Shown piece after piece: positions 11,047 through 19,190 of a stretch of DNA of 64,000 nt. The DNA lies in NCBI RefSeq assembly GCF_032197885.1, contig NZ_CP134159.1:1-64000 (forward strand), given 5' to 3'. The stretch is from Levilactobacillus namurensis. GTDB taxonomy: Bacteria; Bacillota; Bacilli; Lactobacillales; Lactobacillaceae. The translations under genes were made by a program, and so were the position numbers. The notes beneath the pieces were generated by a model. The model did no database searches and was not told the origin of the DNA. It saw only the letters and a program-made list of their open reading frames with translations. Numbering within the stretch: position 1 is the stretch's first letter; each line of letters starts with the position of its first letter.

Positions 11047-11079
11047 AAAAACGACCATCCTGCGGGATGGTCGTTTTTT
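11047..11079. terminator. Bidirectional terminator after rpsR
   Basis: AAAAAACGACCATCC/GGATGGTCGTTTTTT around a 3-base loop. A- and T-runs on both sides let it serve rpsR and the convergent nitroreductase gene. Confidence 0.92.
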
Positions 11080-11088
11080 GATCCAGTA

Positions 11089-11736
11089 TTAATGTTTGAG
11101 TGTCAGGATATCGGTGACGGGTCGGCGCTTGGTGCGTAACGCGTTGACCTTACTGTCACTGGGGTAGCCTAAGGCAATCCCCATAAAGATGGCTTGGCCC
11201 GCTGGAATGTCGAATTCTTGATGAATCTCTTCGGGGTAGCGCACCAGTTCGTAAGCGGGCACGCCACTGACGCCGTGCTCCTGGGCGGCGAGGAGAATCC
11301 CGTACCCGAAGGCCCCCAGATCATAAGCGGAATAGGCCGATGACTTCTGGGGCATGGTCAGGTAGACCAGCGCGGGGGCGTTGAAGAGGTCCTTTTGAAC
11401 GTCGGCGAACTGGTTGGCGTCACTGCCGAAGAAGCCCAGCATGTTGGAACGCCAGGCGTCCAAGTTCGCTTGGGGAAAGGCCGCCCATTCGGACTTCTTA
11501 GGTGGCATGACTTCGGTCCAACTCTTCTGGCCTTGGTTGTGGCGCTGGAAGTGGCTTTGACGTAGGCGCGTCGCGGCCTCTCCCGTCGCGATGTAGACTT
11601 TCCAGGGCTGAGTGTTCTCCCAGGATGGGGCGAGTTGCGCTTGGGTGATGATGGCCGTCAAGGTGTCACGGGTGACCGGGCGATTGCTAAAGCTACGGGC
11701 GGAGTGGCGCTGGGCCAATAAGTCTTGAGATGGCAT
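11089..11736 (-). CDS. Nitroreductase-family FMN oxidoreductase
   Basis: A 215-residue member of the NfsB/NfsA-like superfamily, FMN-dependent NAD(P)H reductases acting on nitro compounds, quinones or flavins. The N-terminal FMN-binding pattern RHSARSFSNRPV and QAQLAPSWENTQPWK is clear, as is the C-terminal GIALGYPSDSKVNALRTKRRPV. ATG is preceded by AAAGGAAG. It is convergent with rpsR. It resembles a second nitroreductase at 58688-59326, so the two are probable paralogues. The physiological substrate is unknown. Confidence 0.88.
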   Translation of the reverse strand: MPSQDLLAQRHSARSFSNRPVTRDTLTAIITQAQLAPSWENTQPWKVYIATGEAATRLRQSHFQRHNQGQKSWTEVMPPKKSEWAAFPQANLDAWRSNMLGFFGSDANQFADVQKDLFNAPALVYLTMPQKSSAYSAYDLGAFGYGILLAAQEHGVSGVPAYELVRYPEEIHQEFDIPAGQAIFMGIALGYPSDSKVNALRTKRRPVTDILTLKH

Positions 11737-11916
11737 TGGCGAAACTTCCTTTCTATACTGCTTAGGGTTACCACTAGTTTACCGCCTTTCAGATAGAAAC
11801 GACAGCTCGCGGGTCATCATCGTGGGTCATACCAAAATGAAAACAGGACAAACTATTTCCGAATCTGACATTAAGCGTTATCCTTAAAGGTGAAGAGACT
11901 TTTGGGAGGGATGTTT

Positions 11917-12378
11917 ATGCAACGAGCAGCTGTCGTTTATTTTTCACAGACTGGCGTCACGGCCAACGCCGCTACCGAGATTCAGCGCGTGCTCGGCGGC
12001 CCATTAGTCGAGTTGCACCGCCAACCGGCCTACCCGGAGAATTATTCGGAGTTAGTCCAGATTGCGGATAAGGAACGCGCGGCCCACTTACTCCCAACGT
12101 TGATGCCCCTCACCACCACGCTTAGTGACGTGACGACCATCTTCTTGGGCTTTCCGACCTGGTGGAGCCAACCGCCGTTGATCATCAACCAATTCTTTGC
12201 CACCACGGACCTGCGGGGGAAGACCATCGTGCCCTTTACCACCAGCGTCAGCAGTCTGATTGACGAAAGTATGGGGACGTTACGCAGCCTGGCGAAGAAG
12301 GCAGGCGCGACACTCGCCCCCGGCTTAACGGCGAATTCCCGGGAAGACACGCAGAATTTTATTCGACAATACCAATAG
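11917..12378 (+). CDS. Flavodoxin-like protein
   Basis: A 153-residue single-domain flavodoxin fold. YFSQTGVTANAA is the FMN phosphate loop and FLGFPTWWSQPP is the 60s-type flavin loop. Such proteins reduce quinones or serve as small electron carriers; the partner is not evident. ATG at 11917 sits 6 nt after GGGAGGG; upstream in-frame starts at 11890 and 11911 are poorly spaced. It stands alone and ends in a hairpin terminator that overlaps the stop codon. Confidence 0.82.
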   Translation: MQRAAVVYFSQTGVTANAATEIQRVLGGPLVELHRQPAYPENYSELVQIADKERAAHLLPTLMPLTTTLSDVTTIFLGFPTWWSQPPLIINQFFATTDLRGKTIVPFTTSVSSLIDESMGTLRSLAKKAGATLAPGLTANSREDTQNFIRQYQ

Positions 12379-12409
12379 GGCCTGGGATCAATTCCCAGAC
12401 CCTATTTTT
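12375..12409 (+). terminator. Terminator of the flavodoxin gene
   Basis: ATAGGGCCTGGGA pairs with TCCCAGACCCTAT (one mismatch), then TTTTT. Confidence 0.82.
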
Positions 12410-12515
12410 CGACGTTTAGCTACCCAACTTCACGGCTAAATTGCGCGTCCCCAAAATAGTCTTCCCTGGTATTTGAACAACATGTGGGATTAACCAACTC
12501 ATCAAGTAGGCCTTA

Positions 12516-13280
12516 TTAGTCCTGGGCGTAGCGGAGAATGATGGCTGCCAGGAGCCGTCCGGCTGCGGGATCGCCCACCTTTTGGGCGTAGTACGCTTGG
12601 AACCGGGTGTCGGTGCGGTAGAGTTCGGCGAGTCCGCGGTGTTGCGCGGCCGTGTAATTGTTCCACGTGAAACATAACCATTGACGGTGCAGTTGATATA
12701 CGCGGTGCGCTTCCGGGGACGCCAGATCCTGAGTCTGGCTGACCTGGCGTAATTGGTCAATTAGCGCCTGTTCGGTAGCCTGCATGTCCTGGTAAGCCTC
12801 GGCGGAGAGGTTGGTAAAGCGGCGCTGACTCGCGGTGACGGCGGCTTGGCCGTAACGCTGACGGGCCTCGTCACCGTAAGCCTGCTGATTGGCGGTAACT
12901 TGTTGCTGCTTGAAGGCGGCAAACTTTTCTGAATCGGTCATGGGAATTCCTCCTTGGTGGGCCGCTAAGGTGCGGTCGAGACTGTTCAGCAAGCGGGTGA
13001 GGCGAGTTCGCTCGGCGGCCAGATGCTCCCGTTGCTGGCGGAGTAAAGCGTCCTGTTGCGCTGGTGATTGGGCCAATAGGTGCCGAATCTCCGCGAGGGT
13101 GAATCCAAAGGCCTGCCAGTAACGAATCTGCTGGAGCTGGTCGACTTGAGCGGCCGTGTAGGTCCGGTAGTCGTTAGTGGGGTTACGCTGAGCGCGTAAG
13201 AGTCCAATCTGGTCATAGTAGCGGAGGGTCCGGGTGCTTAGCCCGGCGAGCGCCGCGAGTTGTGTAATTGAGTAGGTCAT
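12516..13280 (-). CDS. MerR-family regulator with TipAS-like domain
   Basis: A 254-residue transcription factor. Residues 1-70 are a MerR winged helix (SITQLAALAGLSTRTLRYYDQIGLL), followed by a dimerisation coiled coil. The C-terminal half (from about residue 115, SEKFAAFKQQQ...) matches the TipAS drug-binding domain of TipAL/Mta/SkgA-type proteins. Those regulators activate multidrug-response genes, often including themselves. I set the start at ATG 13280 after AGGAGG; an open frame continues about 80 codons upstream but is not MerR-like. A perfect parS site lies inside the gene at 12659-12674. Confidence 0.85.
   Translation of the reverse strand: MTYSITQLAALAGLSTRTLRYYDQIGLLRAQRNPTNDYRTYTAAQVDQLQQIRYWQAFGFTLAEIRHLLAQSPAQQDALLRQQREHLAAERTRLTRLLNSLDRTLAAHQGGIPMTDSEKFAAFKQQQVTANQQAYGDEARQRYGQAAVTASQRRFTNLSAEAYQDMQATEQALIDQLRQVSQTQDLASPEAHRVYQLHRQWLCFTWNNYTAAQHRGLAELYRTDTRFQAYYAQKVGDPAAGRLLAAIILRYAQD
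12659..12674. other. parS: parS site (ParB binding), within tipA-like gene
   Basis: TGTTCCACGTGAAACA, identical to the 16-bp consensus recognised by ParB/Spo0J. It is embedded in coding sequence. Confidence 0.88.
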
Positions 13281-13311
13281 CGGGACCACCTCCTGGGCTT
13301 GCTTGTAACCT

Positions 13312-13342
13312 ACTCTACAGGTTGCCGTCGCGTCAAGGTCAA
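13312..13342 (-). promoter_or_regulatory. MerR-type promoter of the TipA-like gene
   Basis: On the minus strand TTGACC (13337-13342) and TAGAGT (13312-13317) are separated by 19 bp, the long spacer typical of promoters remodelled by MerR activators. It is 31 bases upstream of the regulator's own ATG, which suggests autoregulation. The dyad within the spacer is weak. Confidence 0.55.
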
Positions 13343-13411
13343 GAAAAGTTAGCTTTCCCTCAATAACCGTTTTCAACCCCGCCACACCGGGGTTTGGGTG
13401 ATAAAGAGATT

Positions 13412-13439
13412 TTGTGATTACCCCGGGTTGTGATAAAAT
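13412..13439 (+). promoter_or_regulatory. Promoter of gdpP
   Basis: TTGTGA (13412-13417), a 16-bp spacer, TAAAAT (13434-13439). The leader contains a perfect hairpin CACCGGT/ACCGGTG near 13468-13486. Confidence 0.5.
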
Positions 13440-13534
13440 AGGAGTATTATTTGAAGCGCTTTGTGCCCACCGGTCGAGAACCGGTGAGGGCCACGCTCCG
13501 GGACTAGTTACACGAATCAAAATGAGGAGTAAGT

Positions 13535-15547
13535 ATGGATAAACTATTTGCGCGACTGGCGGTGCCCGAGTTCTTACAGAACCGGCGGCTCCGCGGGATC
13601 GCTATCATGACGGCGGGTCTAGCCATTCTAGGGATAGTCCTGTCATTTCTGCTTAATTGGATCTTTGGTCTCGTCGTTTTAGTCTTAGTCGGCCTCGCAA
13701 CTTGGGGCGTCTTTAACACCATGGCCGAAATCGGCGCAGACACCACCCAGTACATTTCTGACCTATCGTTTCAGATTCAACAGGGCGGCCAAGAAGCCCT
13801 GATTCGGATGCCACCCGGTGTCTTGATCTTGGGCGACAACGACCAGGTGGAGTGGCTCAACCCGTATCTGCAACGGTACTTTGAGGATCAAAACGCCTTA
13901 GGACGGCCCTTAAAGGACGTTGACGCGGAGTTGGCGCAACTGGTGACGGACACGCCGCCGGAGACGCTGAGCACGGTCAAGTGGCGTGATTACCGCTTCA
14001 CCTTGTACGTGCAACCAGATTTCCATGCGGTCTACCTGTATGACGTGACCCACTACCAGCTGATTCAAGAACAGTACGATAACGAAAAAATCGCCATCGG
14101 CCAGATCTTCTTGGATAACTACGATGAGATTACCCAGTCGATGACCGACCAAGACATTTCCAACCTCCGTAATTACGTGACCAATGAGTTGTCAGCGTGG
14201 GTTCAGAAGTTCGACATGTACCTCAAGCAACTTGATGATGACCACTACTTTATCTTGGCTTACGCCAAGTCGCTGGCCGCCATTGAGGCGGATAAGTTCA
14301 AGATTCTCGACACCATTCGGGAGTCCACGTCGAAGCAGAACTTCCCGCTGACGTTAAGTATCGGGATCGCCTATGGGGACCCGAACTTAAACAAACTGGC
14401 TGACCAAGCCCAGAGTAACCTGGACCTGGCGTTAGGTCGGGGAGGCGACCAGGTCGTGGTCAAGGCTGCCGACCAGGAAGCCCGGTACTATGGCGGGAAG
14501 ACTAACCCAATGGAGAAGCGGACCCGGGTCCGGGCACGGATGATCTCCCAAGCCTTACAAGAGTTGATGAACGAATCCGACCAGATCTTCGTCCAGGGCC
14601 ACACCCAACCGGACATGGATTCGTTAGGGGCCTGCTTAGGGATTCGCCGGATCGCCAAGATGAATCACAAGACCTGTTGGATCGTCTTAGACCAAGAGAC
14701 CGTGCACTCTGACGTGCAACGGTTGTTGGATGACTTGAAGGACTACCCAGACATTGCCGAATCCATCATTTCACCGGAAACGGCCATCGAAAAGGCGACC
14801 GACCAAAGCATGTTGCTGATGGTCGACCACTCCAAGCCGTCGATCACGATTGCCCCAGACCTTTACCAGCGCCTGGAGAACCGCGTGATGATCATTGACC
14901 ACCACCGGCGGGGCGAAGAGTTCCCTGAGAACCCCTTACTGGTCTACATCGAGCCTTACGCCAGCTCGACCTGTGAGTTGATTACCGAAATGTTCGAGTA
15001 CCAGTCACAGGAGAGCGAACCCATCAATAAGGTGGAAGCCACGGCGATGTTGACCGGAATCTTCATTGATACCAAGCACTTCTCCTTACGGACCGGGACC
15101 CGGACCTTCGATGCGGCCAGTTATCTTCGGTCCGCGGGGGCGGATGCCATCGAGATGCAACAGTACATGAAGGAAAACGTCGACAGTTACCTGCAGCGGA
15201 ACCACTTGATCGAGTTAGTCGAGTTCGTCAACGAGGATATGGCCGTAGTCACCGGTGAAGATGACCAGACCTACGATCCCGTGACGGCGGCTCAGGCGGC
15301 CGACGACCTATTGAACATGTCGGGCGTCGACGCGTCGTTTGTGATTACACGGCGGGTCGATGGTCGGGTCGGCATTTCCGCGCGGTCGTTGGGCCAGATC
15401 AATGTGCAACTGGTCATGGAAGACATGGGCGGAGGCGGTCACTTATCCAACGCGGCCACCCAGATCAGCGACAAGTCCGTGACCGAGGTCAAGCAACAAC
15501 TGCTGGACATCCTGAATAAGAAGGATGCGCCGGTGGGTGAGGCTTAG
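13535..15547 (+). CDS. gdpP: Cyclic-di-AMP phosphodiesterase GdpP
   Basis: GdpP (YybT) hydrolyses c-di-AMP to pApA, tuning cell-wall homeostasis, osmotic balance and beta-lactam tolerance. The 670 residues show the family order: two N-terminal membrane helices (about 20-65), a PAS-like domain (about 85-150), a degenerate GGDEF domain (about 175-305), then DHH/DHHA1 with HTQPDMDSLGA (near 355), DHHRRG (near 455) and GGGGHLSNAA (near 632). ATG at 13535 follows TGAGGAG. rplI lies 69 bases downstream, the conserved yybT-rplI pairing. Confidence 0.96.
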   Translation: MDKLFARLAVPEFLQNRRLRGIAIMTAGLAILGIVLSFLLNWIFGLVVLVLVGLATWGVFNTMAEIGADTTQYISDLSFQIQQGGQEALIRMPPGVLILGDNDQVEWLNPYLQRYFEDQNALGRPLKDVDAELAQLVTDTPPETLSTVKWRDYRFTLYVQPDFHAVYLYDVTHYQLIQEQYDNEKIAIGQIFLDNYDEITQSMTDQDISNLRNYVTNELSAWVQKFDMYLKQLDDDHYFILAYAKSLAAIEADKFKILDTIRESTSKQNFPLTLSIGIAYGDPNLNKLADQAQSNLDLALGRGGDQVVVKAADQEARYYGGKTNPMEKRTRVRARMISQALQELMNESDQIFVQGHTQPDMDSLGACLGIRRIAKMNHKTCWIVLDQETVHSDVQRLLDDLKDYPDIAESIISPETAIEKATDQSMLLMVDHSKPSITIAPDLYQRLENRVMIIDHHRRGEEFPENPLLVYIEPYASSTCELITEMFEYQSQESEPINKVEATAMLTGIFIDTKHFSLRTGTRTFDAASYLRSAGADAIEMQQYMKENVDSYLQRNHLIELVEFVNEDMAVVTGEDDQTYDPVTAAQAADDLLNMSGVDASFVITRRVDGRVGISARSLGQINVQLVMEDMGGGGHLSNAATQISDKSVTEVKQQLLDILNKKDAPVGEA

Positions 15548-15616
15548 GAAAGTTAATTGCGTCAACCGGCGTTTTGACGTAGGATTAATTTAAGGAACAA
15601 TTGAGGAGTGAACGAC

Positions 15617-16069
15617 GTGAAAGTTATCTTTATGAAAGATGTCCGCGGCAAAGGTAAGCGCGGCGAAGTGAAGAACGTCCCTGACGGGTACGCGCAAAAC
15701 TTTTTGATCAAACGCGGGTTAGCCAAGGCGGCTAACCAAGCTGCGATGAGTCAACTCAACGCCGAACGTAAAGCTGAGGCTAAGCGTGACGCCGAAGAGT
15801 TAGCCGAAGCAAAGCAATTGAAGGACCGTCTGGAAGATAAAAAGACGGTCGTGGAATTGAGTGCCAAAGCGGGAACCGACGGCCGGTTATTCGGGTCGAT
15901 TCCTAGCAAGCAAATTGTCCAAGCATTAGCCAAGCAATTTGATTTGAAGCTCGACAAGCACAAGGTGGATCTACCAGAACCAATCCGGTCCTTAGGCTTC
16001 ACCAACGTGCCGGTTAAGCTGCACCCCGATGTGACCGCCAAGATTCGAGTTCACGTCGCTGAAAAATAA
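15617..16069 (+). CDS. rplI: 50S ribosomal protein L9
   Basis: L9 binds 23S rRNA domain V and spans between neighbouring ribosomes. The product has the L9 N-terminal signature ([29 protein letters not shown]), the long connecting helix rich in Ala/Glu/Lys, and the C-terminal RNA-binding domain. I place the start at GTG 15617, giving MKVIF and 150 residues, 8 nt after GAGGAG; a GTG at 15608 overlaps that site. It is cotranscribed with gdpP and ends in a wobble-containing terminator. Confidence 0.95.
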   Translation: MKVIFMKDVRGKGKRGEVKNVPDGYAQNFLIKRGLAKAANQAAMSQLNAERKAEAKRDAEELAEAKQLKDRLEDKKTVVELSAKAGTDGRLFGSIPSKQIVQALAKQFDLKLDKHKVDLPEPIRSLGFTNVPVKLHPDVTAKIRVHVAEK

Positions 16070-16087
16070 TGGTAGCGCCTTAGACGA

Positions 16088-16123
16088 AAGGGTCGTCCCT
16101 AGTGGATGGCTCTTTTGTTTTGG
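16088..16123 (+). terminator. Terminator of rplI
   Basis: AAAGGGTCGTCC pairs with GGATGGCTCTTT, including three wobbles, then TTTTG and more T. Confidence 0.6.
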
Positions 16124-16418
16124 GCTAAACTCAAAAATAAGCAGAGCGTAAAGTTCACAGCGGCGCAGATCACGTGTTAAGATTGAAATCTGGTATTATA
16201 TAATATATATTAAAGTTCGCTGGTCATGCGCTGAAAACGGCCGATACTTGACGGATTTGGAATCTGTCGTGGATTAGGATGGGCTATGCGGGTAGTTCTG
16301 GTTTAAAGGGGTCATTCGAATTTGAAATACCTAGTTGAATAGCATCATTCAGCTCGTCAGTTTTTTGAGGGGTGTTTATTGGTTACTAGGGGCTCGTGTG
16401 TTGCCAAAAAGGAAAGCT
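16124..16418. other. Intergenic region rplI-dnaC, no gene seen
   Basis: Mostly AT-rich, with an A/T-only stretch near 16194-16214. No reading frame or RNA is recognisable. The structured repeat copy B follows. Confidence 0.5.
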
Positions 16419-16445
16419 CCCGTTTAGCGTTTTTGTGAGCCGTGA

Positions 16446-16581
16446 GGGCGACCAGACAGGGCTCAGCCGTGAAATTTGACTTGGGGAGCGTTTTTCAGCT
16501 GCCCTAGTCAAAGGCCAAGCTTCGAGACCGCTCTTTGGCTCGAAGTTGTGCCCACGGCGTTCCAGCCCTGTCTGGTCGCCC
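16446..16581 (-). repeat. Structured intergenic element, copy B
   Basis: 136 bases, inverted relative to copy A and equal in length. The outer 18-bp arms (16446-16463 and 16564-16581) match copy A except for one compensated pair, A-T for G-C. GCCGTG/CACGGC (16466-16471, 16553-16558) and CTTCGAG/CTCGAAG (16520-16526, 16539-16545) are retained. The inner stem 16475-16485/16502-16512 differs from copy A at five pairs, yet all are complementary. Confidence 0.85.
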
Positions 16582-16722
16582 GGTAAGGCGCATGACGTCG
16601 TCGATGTTGAAGGTAAAGCCAGATCCTAATGAAATTTTGATTGCGATTAGGATTTTAGAATAAGCGGTCTGGTTTATAGGTTTAGAACCATTGCGTTAGT
16701 CACTAGTTATGAAGGGGTAAGT

Positions 16723-18123
16723 ATGGATAATCAGGCACCATTAACGGACAACACACCACCACAAAACCTCGCTGCCGAAAAGGCCGTCTTAGGGGCGATC
16801 TTTTTGAGTACCGACGCGTTGGTGGATGCGCTGGAATATTTGACCCCGGAGGATTTCTATCGCCGGGAGCATCAGATCATTTTTCAAGCCATGATCGACC
16901 TCAACGACCGGGATGAAGCCATTGACGTGGTGACCATCACCGACCGATTAACGGCTAAGAATGAACTCGATGATGTGGGCGGGGTCACCTACATCGCCGA
17001 ATTGGCGGGCGCTGTTCCGACGGCGGCCAACGCCACTTATTATGCAAAAATCGTCCAGAATAAGGCCGTCTTACGACGGTTGATTCAGACGGCGACCAAC
17101 ATTGTGACCCAGGGGTACGCCGAAGACGGGACCGATGTGAATGAACTCCTAGACAACGCGGAACGCGACATTATGAACGTGGCGGAGATGCGGAGTCAGT
17201 CCGGGTTCAAGCCCATTCGGGACGTCTTGAATACCACGTTTGAAGATATTAACGAACTGGCCGAAAAGGGCGATGCCATTACCGGGCTTTCTACCGGATA
17301 CGCGGAGCTCGACAAGATGACCACGGGACTGCACGACGACGAACTGATGATCCTCGCCGCCCGACCGGCCGTGGGGAAGACCGCGTTTGCCTTAAACATC
17401 GCGCAGAACGTAGGGACCAAGACCGACAAGACCGTCGCCATCTTCAGTCTGGAAATGAGTGCCGAGTCGCTGGTCAACCGGATGCTGTGTGCGGAAGGGT
17501 CGATCGACGCCAACCACTTGCGGACGGGACAACTGTCCGAAGACGAGTGGCAGAACCTGATCGTGGCCATGGGCAGTCTGGCCAAGGCCAGCATCTATAT
17601 CGATGATACGGCCGGAAACAAGATTACCGAGATTCGGGCTAAGTGTCGGCGGCTGGCTAAGGAAAAGCAGAACCTAGGATTGATCGTTATTGATTACCTG
17701 CAACTGATCGAAGGGACCAATCACGAAAGTCGGCAACAAGAAGTGTCGGATATTTCCCGGCAACTCAAGAAGCTGGCTAAGGAACTCCACGTGCCCGTCA
17801 TCGCCCTGTCCCAACTCTCACGGGGAGTGGAACAGCGCCAGGATAAGCGGCCGGTGTTGTCCGATATTCGGGAATCCGGTTCGATCGAACAAGATGCCGA
17901 TATTGTGTCCTTCCTGTACCGGGATGACTACTACGAACGGGAAGGCGACGACGCAGACGGTGGCGGAAACGACAGTGATCCACGGGACGAAGGGGACCAA
18001 GACGTCGGCGAAGTCGAAGTCATTATTGAAAAGAACCGGTCGGGTCCGCGGGGAACCGTGAAGCTGCTGTTTGTTAAATCATTTAACAAATTCTCATCCG
18101 TAGCCCACGTTCCAGAGGGATAA
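16723..18123 (+). CDS. dnaC: Replicative DNA helicase
   Basis: The hexameric 5'-3' fork helicase, called DnaB in E. coli and DnaC in Bacillus. The N-terminal primase-interacting domain (PPQNLAAEKAVLGAIFLS) precedes the RecA-like ATPase with Walker A ARPAVGKTAFA near 211, Walker B VIDYLQLIEG near 321 and the DNA-binding ALSQLSRGVEQR segment. The length of 466 is normal. The sequence between DDYYERE and VEVIIEKNRSG holds an unusually long Asp/Gly-rich loop. ATG at 16723 follows GAAGGGG. It is a single-gene unit. Confidence 0.96.
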   Translation: MDNQAPLTDNTPPQNLAAEKAVLGAIFLSTDALVDALEYLTPEDFYRREHQIIFQAMIDLNDRDEAIDVVTITDRLTAKNELDDVGGVTYIAELAGAVPTAANATYYAKIVQNKAVLRRLIQTATNIVTQGYAEDGTDVNELLDNAERDIMNVAEMRSQSGFKPIRDVLNTTFEDINELAEKGDAITGLSTGYAELDKMTTGLHDDELMILAARPAVGKTAFALNIAQNVGTKTDKTVAIFSLEMSAESLVNRMLCAEGSIDANHLRTGQLSEDEWQNLIVAMGSLAKASIYIDDTAGNKITEIRAKCRRLAKEKQNLGLIVIDYLQLIEGTNHESRQQEVSDISRQLKKLAKELHVPVIALSQLSRGVEQRQDKRPVLSDIRESGSIEQDADIVSFLYRDDYYEREGDDADGGGNDSDPRDEGDQDVGEVEVIIEKNRSGPRGTVKLLFVKSFNKFSSVAHVPEG

Positions 18124-18286
18124 ATACTGATTTATCCGGATAATTAATTAAGCATGAGGAGAATAAGCCTAAAAATGAGTGTGACTGGTCAAAATTCATA
18201 CGGATGTGCCAGAAAGTTCACAATTTCATCATATTTAGCGCTTAGTATATAGAGCATAGAAGTTAACCAATCGGTTGACCTCTACC

Positions 18287-18307
18287 AAAGATTAACAATC
18301 TTTTTTT
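18287..18307 (+). terminator. Terminator downstream of dnaC
   Basis: AAAGATT/AATCTTT stem with a 3-base loop and a T7 run. It is preceded by a GTTAACC/GGTTGAC hairpin (18262-18279). Confidence 0.65.
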
Positions 18308-18382
18308 CATGTACTCCTCCTCCCCTGGAATAATGAAAAAATTAGTTAACGTCATTCTTAATGACGTTACCCCTACTCCGAT
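18308..18382. other. Short hairpin region, no gene
   Basis: Contains a perfect 10-bp stem TAACGTCATT/AATGACGTTA with a 3-base loop (18347-18369) and no T run, so it is not an obvious terminator; function unknown. Confidence 0.45.
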
Positions 18383-18383
18383 G

Positions 18384-18412
18384 ACCATCGCTTTCCCCGA
18401 GCGGTGGTTTTT
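18384..18412 (+). terminator. Second terminator between dnaC and the flavin reductase gene
   Basis: ACCATCGCT pairs with AGCGGTGGT (one wobble), then TTTTT. Confidence 0.65.
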
Positions 18413-18430
18413 CTTTTGCTTAAAATCACG

Positions 18431-18478
18431 AAAGGTCCCATCCGCTCACGGTAAACGTGGGTTGGACGGGACCTTTTT
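18431..18478. terminator. Long hairpin terminator facing the flavin reductase gene
   Basis: AAAGGTCCC...GGGACCTTT closes a long stem with inner TCC/GGA and ACG/CGT pairing and T/A runs at both ends. It lies just downstream of the minus-strand gene ending at 18493. Similar AAGGTCCC hairpins occur at 51018 and 53126. Confidence 0.75.
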
Positions 18479-18492
18479 GCGGTCAATAATGC

Positions 18493-19053
18493 TTAAGATT
18501 TTGTTTCACGTGAAACAGATTGGGTCATGGTCACCAGGGCCTGGCGTAGCTTGAGTGCTTCGGCAGGTAGCGTGGCCTGCTGCTGAAGGTCGGTGGGGCC
18601 ATCAGCAATCGCCGTAGCGGCGCCCATGTAAGTCATTTTCAACCAATCGCAGGATTCCGCAAAGGCCTTACTGATGATATCCGTGGCTTTGTTGGCGGGA
18701 TCATCGACCCCGACCACTAAGAGGTAGACCCGCTTGCCAGCGAAGTCGAACCCGGTGGTGAAGCTGTCGAACCAGCGGTCCATGAAGGTCTTGAGCTGCC
18801 CGGACATGTTGTACCAGTAGACCGGGGTGCCAATGACGATATCGTCTGCCACCGCGAACTGGGCCATTAGGGTTTCGTAATCGTCGCGCGTGTCGCGTTG
18901 TGGTTGGCCGGTTCCCCGCTGATCCAAGTCAAAGTTGAGGTGCTGGTCGATCAGGTGCAGGGTGGTGTGGGGAATCCCGGCCAATAGGCGTTCACCGAAG
19001 GCAACGGTATTGCCATTGGTTCGGGAACTGCCGTTGATGAAGAGCGTGGTCAT
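18493..19053 (-). CDS. Flavodoxin-fold NAD(P)H-dependent FMN reductase
   Basis: A 186-residue flavodoxin-like oxidoreductase. The FMN phosphate loop is NGSSRTNGNT and the flavin-contact segment is IVIGTPVYWYNMSGQLKTFMDRW, as in the FMN_red/WrbA-like group. Its electron acceptor is unknown. The start is ATG 19053 after AAGGAGGG; an upstream extension of 18 codons has no ribosome binding site. A cre-like sequence lies upstream (about 19108-19121). The last codons contain a perfect parS site. Confidence 0.85.
   Translation of the reverse strand: MTTLFINGSSRTNGNTVAFGERLLAGIPHTTLHLIDQHLNFDLDQRGTGQPQRDTRDDYETLMAQFAVADDIVIGTPVYWYNMSGQLKTFMDRWFDSFTTGFDFAGKRVYLLVVGVDDPANKATDIISKAFAESCDWLKMTYMGAATAIADGPTDLQQQATLPAEALKLRQALVTMTQSVSRETKS
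18502..18517. other. parS: parS site (ParB binding)
   Basis: TGTTTCACGTGAAACA, a perfect 16-bp palindrome and parS consensus, inside the 3' end of the flavin reductase gene. Confidence 0.9.
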
Positions 19054-19190
19054 GGTGTGAACCCTCCTTTTGCTCTTAAGTTTAGAAAAAGCCCACGAGA
19101 AATGCAATTAAAGCGTTTCCTAAGCTGGTGATAAACCTAAGAGTCGTGTTAGAATGAAAATTAGAATTTTCTAAGAAAAGGGGTCAGACC

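Noticed and set aside
18175..18252. 25-codon frame after dnaC
   Set aside because: GAGGAG is about 13 nt from the ATG and the sequence resembles no known small protein; too weak to call.
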